From: an uncultured Atopobium sp.
Lineage (GTDB): Bacteria > Actinomycetota > Coriobacteriia > Coriobacteriales > Atopobiaceae
Length of the DNA: 6,096 bases
Direction: 5' to 3'
NCBI GenBank assembly: GCA_938041635.1
Contig: CALIAD010000114.1
Span: forward strand, 1-6,096
Both the position numbers and the translations under genes were made by a program. The notes under the pieces are model-generated. The model was not told the origin of the DNA. It did no database searches and saw only the letters and a program-made list of their open reading frames with translations. Shown one piece after another: positions 1 to 6,096 of the stretch (positions within the stretch are counted from its first letter, which is position 1; each line of letters begins with the position of its first letter).

Positions 1-33
1 GTACTGCAAAACGTGGAGGTAAAAGGCATATGA
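1..33 (+). CDS. Possible 3' end of an upstream gene (partial)
   Basis: Frame 1 is open from the window edge and reads VLQNVEVKGI before a TGA at 31-33. That stop overlaps the ATG of the next gene at 30-32 as ATGA, the usual arrangement for translationally coupled genes in one operon. Ten codons are too few to identify a family. A competing reading in frame 2 ends at TAA 20-22 (YCKTWR). I prefer frame 1 because of the ATGA overlap and the alternating hydrophobic/charged pattern, but this is inference. Confidence 0.35.
   Translation, partial: VLQNVEVKGI
15..20 (+). promoter_or_regulatory. Ribosome binding site for the 258-residue gene
   Basis: GGAGGT lies nine bases before the ATG at 30 and is a near-perfect anti-Shine-Dalgarno match. 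It decides the start: the frame stays open back to the window edge, but no other well-placed start is visible. Confidence 0.8.
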
Positions 34-806
34 GAAGCATTTTTGAGGATCGACAGGTATCAATTAAGTGCGACGATAAATATTCTTATACCGTTACAAA
101 AGATGGTCTGGCTTATGTTCCAGGTAATGGAAAGCCAGAGGTCAAGGTTTTGTTTTCAGAGGTCGGTTCAACCTTCTTACTGAATTATTGCAGCTCAAAC
201 GGTCCTTACGAGATTACCTTTAAGGATAACGACGGACATAACCTTGCTAGCATTGACACAGATCTCAAGTATCGTGGTTTTGGCCATAATATTCTTGATA
301 CCAAGGCTATCATCCTTGCTTTTGCAGCTAACAAGCTTACTACTGAGTTCCCCAATAACCTTGATACGTTAAACACTAAGCTCGGATTTAGCCTCAAAGA
401 GAAAAAGATCACTATCGCAAATGGCGTAATTTCCGGTGCAAAGCATCAGGTCAAGCTTTCCGACATTCGTCGAGTTCAGTGTGTTGCTGGTGGCGCACTC
501 AACAATCTCTTTGTCTTCACTAAAGAAAAAGGTGGTTTCTTTGATAGGGCAGACATTGTAGTTCCCGTCAACGAGCTCACAGTTCCTATTCTTGAAGCAG
601 CAATGAGAAGAAATACTGGTCACGGTATCGATTTCAGTAGGGGCAATGGCTTCGACCAGCCAAACAGCAACTTCATTATTATTCGTTATTTGGACTCTAG
701 CTTCTTCGAGACTGCTCCTGGCGTCTTCAAAGAGGATTGGCAGAAGGACGCTTACGAGTTTGTTAAGTCCTTTGGTTATGATCTTCAAACCATGCTAGGG
801 GAGTAA
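30..806 (+). CDS. Conserved-looking protein of unknown function, possible duplicated PH-like fold
   Basis: This encodes a complete protein of 258 residues that I do not assign to a named family. There is no signal peptide, membrane segment or sorting signal, so it is probably cytoplasmic. Two halves show the same order of elements. The first (about residues 18-101) has a short strand YTVTKDGLAYV, a strand ending KVLFSEV, a strand pair around YEITFKD, then a helix LDTKAIILAFAANK. The second (about 124-197) has KKITIANGVISG, QVKLSDIRRV, NNLFVFTKE, then the helix VNELTVPILEAAMRR. Seven-strand-plus-helix PH/GRAM-like modules have this pattern, so a duplicated PH-like protein is my inference, not a recognised match. 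A tail of about 60 residues (FIIIRYLDSSFFE, then an aromatic and acidic helix) follows. The start is supported by GGAGGT nine bases upstream. It may be co-translated with an upstream gene through the ATGA overlap, and it converges on the surface-protein gene across a shared terminator. There is no evidence that it works with the surface proteins. Confidence 0.85.
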   Translation: MRSIFEDRQVSIKCDDKYSYTVTKDGLAYVPGNGKPEVKVLFSEVGSTFLLNYCSSNGPYEITFKDNDGHNLASIDTDLKYRGFGHNILDTKAIILAFAANKLTTEFPNNLDTLNTKLGFSLKEKKITIANGVISGAKHQVKLSDIRRVQCVAGGALNNLFVFTKEKGGFFDRADIVVPVNELTVPILEAAMRRNTGHGIDFSRGNGFDQPNSNFIIIRYLDSSFFETAPGVFKEDWQKDAYEFVKSFGYDLQTMLGE

Positions 807-835
807 CTCCTGGCGAGAAAAACGTCTTGTCCAAG

Positions 836-869
836 AAAACAGCCGCCCTCTTGTGAAGGCGGCTGTTTT
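836..869. terminator. Bidirectional Rho-independent terminator
   Basis: A perfect 12-bp stem pairs AAAACAGCCGCC (836-847) with GGCGGCTGTTTT (858-869) around a 10-base loop (848-857). On the plus strand a T run (866-870) follows the GC-rich stem, ending the 258-residue gene 30 bases after its stop. On the minus strand the A run becomes TTTTCTT, ending the surface-protein operon whose stop codon is at 903-905. It sits between two convergent genes and can serve both. Confidence 0.92.
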
Positions 870-902
870 TGTGTGCGAGAAGATTGCTCTAGTAGTTGAG
901 TC

Positions 903-3900
903 TTACTTCTGCTTGCGAGCCCTTAGTGCAAAGCCTAGAGCGGTGATACTAGAAGCAACCATGCCAACAGAAGCAATTACAAGCTCAGCGACATCGCCGG
1001 TGTCTGGCAGAACGCGCTTCTTCTTGGTCTTAGAAGGCTTGTGTGGATCAGGGCTAGGAGTTGGCTCAGGATCTGGTGTTGGCTGAGGCTCAGGCTCTGG
1101 ATAGTCGTTTGTGAATACCAGAGGAGGCGTGCTTCTGCACTCGCACTGATCAATCTCTGTTACGGTTCCATCTTCAGCGGTCTTAGTAATGTGGTAGGTG
1201 AAATCAAGCTCACCATCATCATTCTTAAAGACGGTGTAGGTGAGGGTGTAGACGGACTTGTCGTAAGTAACCCTCTGGTTAGTGCCGGTAACCTCTTTGA
1301 TGGTGTAAACATAGGTGCCAGGTTGCGTAAAGACTAGCTCACCGAAGTTATTATCGCCAGAAACATCAACAGAAGTCTCAACGCTATCTGTTGTTGCGTT
1401 GTTTGGCATTGGGTAGGAAGGATCGTTGCGGGTGAGCGTGAACTTGAAGACATCCTGAGTTGTTGCAGTGCGTGGGTTGCCGCCGTTGTCATCAGGGAGA
1501 ACTGATGGATAGTCGGTTGGAGCATCTGGTGCGTTACCAGTAACAACCTTCTGGACAACTGGATAGTCCCTGGCTGGCAGTGGATCAGGATAGACATTAG
1601 TAAAGACAGCGCCTGTTGCATCGTTATACTCGCCAAGGTCAACGGTAGTAACGTTTCCGTCCTCGTCAGTCTTGGTCATAGTACGTGTTGCCTCAAGCTG
1701 GCCAGTACCGTCGTCAACAACGTTATAGGTAACGGTGTAGACGCTCTGATCGTACTGGATGTTCTGGGTGCCAGTAACCTCTTTGATGGTGTACACGTAG
1801 GTGCCAGGCTGAGTGAACGTAATGTTGCGGAATACAGCGTCGCCACCGAGAAGCCTGCGTGTACGAGCAGTATTGCCGGTAGATCCCTCAGGCATAGGGC
1901 TGGATGGATCAAGGCGTGTCATCTCAAAGATAAAGACGTTAGGAGCGTCGCCTTCGTCTTCAGAGCCATTCGCCAGGAAGTTGTTGATCAGGCTCTCGGC
2001 AAAGCTGCCGCTTGCAGTGTCGTCGGCGCTTGTCGCGCTTGCAGTGCTTGTGGCGCCTGCTGCGCTAACGTTACTTGAGCTCAGGTAAGAATTAACCAGA
2101 GACGCAGGTGAAGGCCCTCCAGGTATAGGAACAACTGGGTAATCGCCTTCGACAATCTTGGTAACGGATGGCGTCACAATGGTAGGCCTGACATTGTAGA
2201 CATTTACCAGCGACTGAGTGGTGGTGTACTGCTCGACGCGAGAAATACTGCTTCTAGTTGAAACGTAGGAATTAGGAACGTTCTCGGTGATGGTGTACGA
2301 AACAGTATCAGCAGCAGTATTGTCTACGTACTTACGAAGACCCTTGTAGACAATGGTGTAGGTGTTATTGCCATTATCGGTAACCTCAGGCGTAATGGTG
2401 CTGGTATCAAGGTTCTTATCGTTAGAGAGAACCAAATTGTTAGCACCAAAATCAGCTGTGGATGGGCGCTTACCAGCTGCATCGTTGTTATCGTCCCAGA
2501 CCTTATTAATCTTGAGGTCAACGCCTGCATAGCTCAGAGCGTGAGTGGAGAGGGTGCGAGTGGAGTGGTTACCAGCAATGTCGTAGTCAAGAACGCTGCT
2601 GAATACGCTGCGATTACCGTCGTAGGAAGCGTCAACGTTGTCGGCAACCTTATACGTGACGTCAACAAAGCCGCCGCTATTTGCAGCAAGTGCGTGCGTT
2701 GAAGTAAACAGCACCATGTCGGCCTCAGCAGGATTGGTGACTACGGTGTAGTCGCCAGGCTGTGGAGCATGGTTTGCAGTGTAGGTAACACCAGGGTTCA
2801 GCTTGATGTACTGGTAAGAGAAGTTGGAAGAAGAACTTACGCCTTCAAGTGCCAGAGGCAGTTGAGTTGCACCTTCTGGATTGATGCCAGCACCGCGGTC
2901 TGCAGACTTAGACAGCAATGGAACAAAGAGCTGCGTGGTATTTGCAGTGTTACCGGTGTTATTGCGGACAGCAATGTGAACAGTTGCGGTGTCATCGCGC
3001 TGCATAACAGGGGTAGTTGCGCCTGGATTAGCGGAGTCGTACGTGTAATCAGTTACGGTTCCAGAGACGGCATCCTTTACAGAAAGGGTAGATGCAGCGG
3101 CAATAGCAGATGCCTGTGCAATGTTGATACCAGGGCGCTCGGAGAGAGAAACCATGGTCTCGCCAGAGTTGACGCTGTTGCCAAACAGGCTGGTGTACTG
3201 GGAAGTGTTCCAGTTGCTGCGGTCCCAGTGCTCGGCCTTAATCTGAGCGCCAATCTCCTTGAAGTCTTTGGTGGTAATGCCAACAAAGTCGTTGATGTGG
3301 TAGATACCCTTGCCTGCAAGATCGGTGGTGTGGACATCCATGCTCAGAGTCATGTTCTTGCTGGTAAAGTCTGGCTGATACTGACCGCGAGTCTCGTCGC
3401 CAACATTAATGGTGTACTTCCAAACCTTAACAGCTACGCCGTCCTTATCGTACGTTCCTACAAACTCAGGAGCACTGAGCGTGCCGTTAGAAACGGTGAG
3501 GTTGCTGTAGGTAAAGCCCTCAGGCATGATGACGTAGAGCACTGGCTCCTGAAGAGGGTTCCAGTCCCAGTTTGCGTCGTCGATGCGACCAGAAATCTTG
3601 AAGGTCTCACCGCCGTTAATCTGGGTCTTATCGATGCTACCAACGCCGTTAAGAACCTTAGGCGCGCCGGACTTAGCGGTCAGCGTAACGCCTGCGTCAG
3701 GAGTGGTGCCGGTGTTGTAGAGCTTGACGTTAGTGACAACGTCGGCGTTAGTGCCCTTCTTCCAAGAGCCGTAAACGCCGTTGGAGATGTAGCTCCAGCC
3801 ATAGTACTCGTCAGTGACATGCTTGTTGTTTGGATTCCATGTATCGAGAAGATCGCTCATTGGTCTAATGCCATCGTATCCGCCAAGAATTGGACCAAGG

Positions 3901-5336
3901 TCAACCTTGATGGAAGTAATGGAGGTATTGATATCAAGACCAAGAGCAGTGTTGGTAATAAGTGCGGAGACACCAGAGGTGCGCAGAATGCTTGGATCAG
4001 CAGTTCCGCTCGTACCGTCTGATGCGGTCCAGTGGATTGGACCATAGGTCATACCAGCCTTGTAAGGGATGGTGACGCCACGGATGATAGCGGTCTGGTT
4101 CTGGTCGATGGTCATCTCGAGCGTCTTTGGAGCGGTGTCTGTGGAGAGCTCGTTCTTGATGAGGTAGGTGCCAAGACGAACGTTGTAAGTATCGTTTTTC
4201 TTGTATGCCCAGTTAGGAGCTGTGTCGACAAGAGCGTGTGTAGTAAGACGCTCTGGGTTAAGACCGTCAATTACGGTAACCGTAAGCGTAGAAGAAGCGT
4301 TTGCGGAGGTACGGTTGACGTTTGGAGTGTCATTCCAAACGGACATAGTGAGGTTCTTAATGGTGACGTTAAAGGTTGAGTTGTTAGGTCTGGTGCTTGA
4401 TGCAGGAACCTTAATCTGTGGCTTAAAGGTGGGGGTTCCTGCGTAAGAGCCTGGCTCGTTCCACTCTACTGTTGCTGTCTTATTGGTGCCGTCGTCGGTA
4501 GTAGAGACAACGGTTCCGGCAGTATTGTAGAGGCTTGTCTCGTTAACACCAACAAGTTCCGTATCGCTTGGGTAGACAACCTGAACCGTAGTTTTGCTGT
4601 TTGCTTCAGTAAGCACCTTAGAACCTGTTGCAGATACCTGAAGGGTAGAGGTAGTGCCTCCCTTAGATATAACCTCAGTAGACTGATCAGCCCAGAAGCC
4701 GTAGGTCATGGCGTCAGCTGCAGTAACAGATGAGGTGTGTGGATCAACGTTTTGTGTTGCAGCGGTGCTCAAGCTAACGCGAATTGCGTTTGCAATAACC
4801 TGGCTTGCGCTTTGGTTCTCAACAGCATCGTCAAGCTTGAACTGAATTTCTCCCCTGGAAGAAACCTGGGTCAGGCCGTTATTGGTCATGTAGACCAGAT
4901 CTCCACTGCGGTTCTTCTCGGAACTTGCGCCAGGATAGCCGTAAGGAAGGGTTCCCGTTCCTGTAGGTGTGGTAACCAGGTTAGAGAAGCTGGTGTTTGA
5001 GATGCCACCAACGGTAAACGTTGCACCTGGAAGACCTGTGACATAGAGTCCGTCTCCAAACCTCACGTTGAGGTAGGTTGGCGAGAACTGCAGCGAGGCA
5101 GGGATTGTATAGCCAACATTCAAGGCGTAGGTGACTCCCGCCTTAAGAGCAGGAGTTTGACCTGCAAGAAGGTCAGCAACTTGGGCGTGAGTCGACGCAT
5201 CTTCAATGCTCAGAGCATTGATTTGAAGACCTGTGGTGTCTTCTGCGTAAGCCACGCTAAGGTTGGGCAGCAATGCTGCGACGAATGCAACGGCAGCTAA
5301 AAGCAATCCCGCTACAATCCTTGCCTTACTTTTCAT
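903..5336 (-). CDS. LPDTG-anchored surface adhesin with Cna B-type and tandem pilin-type isopeptide domains
   Basis: This encodes a complete 1477-residue protein, exported by Sec and probably linked to peptidoglycan by a sortase. Residues 1-31 form a signal peptide (MKSKAR, hydrophobic core, AYA before E32). Residues 32 to about 935 are beta-rich, Thr/Asn/Ser-rich, contain no cysteine and match no family I can name; this is presumably the binding head. Residues 939-1047 are a Cna B-type domain (INKVWDD, GKRP, YTITEN, VNVY) with likely isopeptide residues K945, E1018 and N1045. Two Spy0128/FctA-like pilin domains follow: about 1052-1251 (K1060, E1186, N1247) and 1254-1413 (K1263, E1348, N1410), both with TQPGTYVYTIKEVTGT. 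Then come a Pro-rich linker (1413-1434), a Lys cluster, LPDTG (1443-1447), a hydrophobic segment and the basic tail RARKQK. No sortase-C pilin motif (YPK) is seen, so it reads as an adhesin or tip protein rather than a backbone pilin. The start is ATG with a modest AGGA six bases upstream. The upstream gene ends 44 bp away, suggesting one operon. The ligand is unknown. Confidence 0.95.
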   Translation of the reverse strand: MKSKARIVAGLLLAAVAFVAALLPNLSVAYAEDTTGLQINALSIEDASTHAQVADLLAGQTPALKAGVTYALNVGYTIPASLQFSPTYLNVRFGDGLYVTGLPGATFTVGGISNTSFSNLVTTPTGTGTLPYGYPGASSEKNRSGDLVYMTNNGLTQVSSRGEIQFKLDDAVENQSASQVIANAIRVSLSTAATQNVDPHTSSVTAADAMTYGFWADQSTEVISKGGTTSTLQVSATGSKVLTEANSKTTVQVVYPSDTELVGVNETSLYNTAGTVVSTTDDGTNKTATVEWNEPGSYAGTPTFKPQIKVPASSTRPNNSTFNVTIKNLTMSVWNDTPNVNRTSANASSTLTVTVIDGLNPERLTTHALVDTAPNWAYKKNDTYNVRLGTYLIKNELSTDTAPKTLEMTIDQNQTAIIRGVTIPYKAGMTYGPIHWTASDGTSGTADPSILRTSGVSALITNTALGLDINTSITSIKVDLGPILGGYDGIRPMSDLLDTWNPNNKHVTDEYYGWSYISNGVYGSWKKGTNADVVTNVKLYNTGTTPDAGVTLTAKSGAPKVLNGVGSIDKTQINGGETFKISGRIDDANWDWNPLQEPVLYVIMPEGFTYSNLTVSNGTLSAPEFVGTYDKDGVAVKVWKYTINVGDETRGQYQPDFTSKNMTLSMDVHTTDLAGKGIYHINDFVGITTKDFKEIGAQIKAEHWDRSNWNTSQYTSLFGNSVNSGETMVSLSERPGINIAQASAIAAASTLSVKDAVSGTVTDYTYDSANPGATTPVMQRDDTATVHIAVRNNTGNTANTTQLFVPLLSKSADRGAGINPEGATQLPLALEGVSSSSNFSYQYIKLNPGVTYTANHAPQPGDYTVVTNPAEADMVLFTSTHALAANSGGFVDVTYKVADNVDASYDGNRSVFSSVLDYDIAGNHSTRTLSTHALSYAGVDLKINKVWDDNNDAAGKRPSTADFGANNLVLSNDKNLDTSTITPEVTDNGNNTYTIVYKGLRKYVDNTAADTVSYTITENVPNSYVSTRSSISRVEQYTTTQSLVNVYNVRPTIVTPSVTKIVEGDYPVVPIPGGPSPASLVNSYLSSSNVSAAGATSTASATSADDTASGSFAESLINNFLANGSEDEGDAPNVFIFEMTRLDPSSPMPEGSTGNTARTRRLLGGDAVFRNITFTQPGTYVYTIKEVTGTQNIQYDQSVYTVTYNVVDDGTGQLEATRTMTKTDEDGNVTTVDLGEYNDATGAVFTNVYPDPLPARDYPVVQKVVTGNAPDAPTDYPSVLPDDNGGNPRTATTQDVFKFTLTRNDPSYPMPNNATTDSVETSVDVSGDNNFGELVFTQPGTYVYTIKEVTGTNQRVTYDKSVYTLTYTVFKNDDGELDFTYHITKTAEDGTVTEIDQCECRSTPPLVFTNDYPEPEPQPTPDPEPTPSPDPHKPSKTKKKRVLPDTGDVAELVIASVGMVASSITALGFALRARKQK
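1098..1577 (-). repeat. Second pilin-type isopeptide domain (repeat copy 2)
   Basis: Residues about 1254-1413 of the surface protein. Key positions are K1263 in VVQKVVTG, E1348 in TIKEV and N1410 in FTNDY, the Lys/Glu/Asn set used by Spy0128-type domains for a spontaneous Lys-Asn crosslink. The core is repeated 162 codons upstream: plus-strand bases 1282-1327 match 1768-1813 with about five differences. This copy has the only two cysteines of the protein (C1398 and C1400) just before its last strand. Confidence 0.82.
1584..2183 (-). repeat. First pilin-type isopeptide domain (repeat copy 1) with insertion
   Basis: Residues about 1052-1251 of the surface protein. The crosslink set is K1060 (VTKIVEG), E1186 (TIKEV) and N1247 (FTNVY). 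The K-to-E distance is 126 residues, against 85 in the second copy. The extra 41 lie in a Ser/Ala/Thr-rich stretch at about 1075-1133, between the lysine strand and the strand starting NVFIFEMTR. Otherwise the copies align closely, including MP before a variable loop and the shared TQPGTYVYTIKEVTGT. Confidence 0.8.
2196..2522 (-). other. Cna B-type domain within the surface protein
   Basis: Residues 939-1047. The family hallmarks are in order: a K-V-W-D-D strand (K945), GKRP about eight residues on, a GLRKY turn before the penultimate strands, YTITEN (E1018) and a closing VNVY (N1045). K945 and N1045 are the expected partners of an intramolecular isopeptide bond with E1018 as catalyst. It links the large head to the two pilin-type domains and probably acts as a rigid stalk unit. 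Confidence 0.85.
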
Positions 5337-5342
5337 AGCACA

Positions 5343-5346
5343 TCCT
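5343..5346 (-). promoter_or_regulatory. Weak ribosome binding site of the LPDTG protein gene
   Basis: On the minus strand AGGA is followed by six bases and then the ATG at 5336-5334. The match is short compared with the GGAGGT of the plus-strand gene. The start is nevertheless secure because a textbook signal peptide begins directly at this ATG. Confidence 0.55.
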
Positions 5347-5380
5347 AACTAGAGCGATACAGAACCAATCACTTTCTTTC

Positions 5381-6096
5381 TTACTTATTCTTACGACGCT
5401 TAGTAATGCCAAGTGAAGTCATTACAGCGGTCATACCAGCGAGAAGTGCAGCAAGAGGTGCTGCAGCAGAAGCATCTCCGGTGTATGGAGTCTTCTGCTT
5501 CTTTTTCTTAGATGGCTTAGTTGGAGTGGAAGGAGTCTCTGGAGTCTCATCCTCTGCAACAGTAATAGTGAGCTGGATTGTGTCGTTATCAGTTGCAACA
5601 GCATCCTTACCATCTGGCCACTGGACACCATTCCAGGTGAACGAGAAAACCTTGCGGTTGCCAGCAGCAGAGTCAGCGATAGCGCTAAAGGAGCCGGTAA
5701 CGGTTCCAACGGCGGTAAGCTGAGTGCCTGCGGCAACATTGGAGTCAATGGTGACGCCTGGAATGGTGAGCTTCATCCAGCCATCGTTTGCACTTGCCTC
5801 ATCAACAATGCGCTCAAGGTCAGAGTACGTTCTAATGGAGGAAGGGTCGCTGAGCTCAAAGGTGACGGTAACCGTACGACCGTTGACCTGAACATCGCTG
5901 ACCTTAAAGCCGCTACCAAAGTTGGAAACCTGAACACTGGAGGCGGTAAGGTTGCTTGGAAGTGTCATTCCCTCAGGAACAGTCAGAGTTGCTGTGAACT
6001 TGAACTTCAGGTTGCTCAGCGTAATGGTGTCATGGTTGGTATTAGGGTAGGCGCGCTCAATGTTGTTCATCTGCTCCTGAATAGAGGAAGCAAGAA
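5381..6096 (-). CDS. Cell-wall surface protein with variant TPYTG sorting signal (5' end outside window)
   Basis: This is the C-terminal 237 residues of a surface protein. The frame is open to the right edge, reading LASSIQEQ before the first ATG at 6070. I treat it as partial, not as starting at 6070: that ATG has AGGAG only three bases away, and the product would lack a signal peptide while carrying a sorting signal. The visible part is beta-rich (TLTVPEGMTLPSNL, VNGRTVTVTFELSD, FSFTWNGVQWPDGKDA, TIQLTITV) and cysteine-free, with no named domain I recognise. A short Pro/Thr linker and the lysine cluster KPSKKKKQK follow. Then come TPYTG (visible residues 202-206; bases 5477-5491), a hydrophobic Ala/Leu-rich segment and the basic tail TKRRKNK. 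This has the form of a sortase signal with Thr in place of the usual Leu. It lies 44 bp upstream of the LPDTG gene on the same strand with no terminator between, so the two are probably co-transcribed and co-displayed. It could be an adhesin or the end of a much longer protein. Confidence 0.85.
   Translation of the reverse strand, partial: LASSIQEQMNNIERAYPNTNHDTITLSNLKFKFTATLTVPEGMTLPSNLTASSVQVSNFGSGFKVSDVQVNGRTVTVTFELSDPSSIRTYSDLERIVDEASANDGWMKLTIPGVTIDSNVAAGTQLTAVGTVTGSFSAIADSAAGNRKVFSFTWNGVQWPDGKDAVATDNDTIQLTITVAEDETPETPSTPTKPSKKKKQKTPYTGDASAAAPLAALLAGMTAVMTSLGITKRRKNK

Noticed and set aside
369..788. Minus-strand open frame of 139 codons inside the 258-residue gene
   Set aside because: It is fully covered by a plus-strand gene with a strong ribosome binding site, and has no motif or start signal of its own.
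853..1337. Small plus-strand open frames overlapping the adhesin's 3' end
   Set aside because: One starts inside the terminator hairpin and both are the reverse strand of the Pro-rich linker and second pilin-type domain, giving Gly/Ser/Trp-rich nonsense translations.
1098..2183. Major pilin (pilus backbone) identity for the LPDTG protein, based on its pilin-type domains
   Set aside because: No YPK-type pilin motif is visible, the domain ends read NVYPD and NDYPE, the protein is far longer than usual backbone pilins, and the pilin-type domains sit next to the wall as a stalk.
2769..4022. Long plus-strand open frame of 417 codons opposite the adhesin gene
   Set aside because: It lies wholly inside the minus-strand gene, its translation is compositionally odd with no recognisable domain or good ribosome binding site, and it arises because the real gene uses few codons whose complement is a stop.
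5337..5380. Possible internal promoter or terminator between the two surface-protein genes
   Set aside because: The 44 bases contain no hairpin with a T run and no convincing -35/-10 pair; only the start-proximal AGGA is supported.
5381..6070. A complete 229-residue gene starting at the ATG at 6070
   Set aside because: The AGGAG is only three bases from this ATG, the frame continues open to the window edge, and a wall-anchored protein needs a signal peptide that this start would lack. A 5'-truncated gene is the better reading.

Overview
The window looks like part of a chromosome from a mid-GC Gram-positive bacterium, most plausibly a host-associated member of the Coriobacteriia (the Atopobium/Lancefieldella/Olsenella group). 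I infer this from moderate base composition, the purine-rich Shine-Dalgarno site of the first gene, and sortase-anchored surface proteins with Cna B-type and streptococcal-pilin-type isopeptide domains. No rRNA or other taxonomic marker is present, so a Firmicute with similar surface proteins cannot be excluded.

Layout. (1) Positions 1-33 probably hold the last codons of a plus-strand gene whose stop overlaps the next start as ATGA. (2) Positions 30-806 (+) encode a 258-residue protein of unrecognised family, probably cytoplasmic, with signs of an internal duplication resembling two PH-like halves. (3) Positions 807-902 separate two convergent genes and hold a strong hairpin that reads as a terminator on both strands. 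(4) Positions 903-5336 (-) encode a 1477-residue cell-wall-anchored protein: signal peptide, a head of about 900 residues I do not recognise, one Cna B-type domain, two tandem pilin-type (Spy0128/FctA-like) domains, a Pro-rich wall-spanning linker and an LPDTG sorting signal. (5) Positions 5381-6096 (-) hold the C-terminal part of a second surface protein with a variant sorting signal, TPYTG. Its start lies beyond the right edge.

The two minus-strand genes are 44 bp apart with no terminator between them, so they are probably co-transcribed from a promoter to the right of the window. Both products carry a KPSK plus lysine-rich linker before the sorting motif and are probably displayed together on the wall by a sortase not encoded here. 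The likely job is adhesion or surface display, with self-crosslinked stalk domains. No mobile element, CRISPR array, tRNA or rRNA was seen. The most notable points are the unrecognised head, a Ser/Ala/Thr-rich insertion in the first pilin domain, a lone Cys-Glu-Cys in the second, and the non-canonical TPYTG signal on the neighbour.
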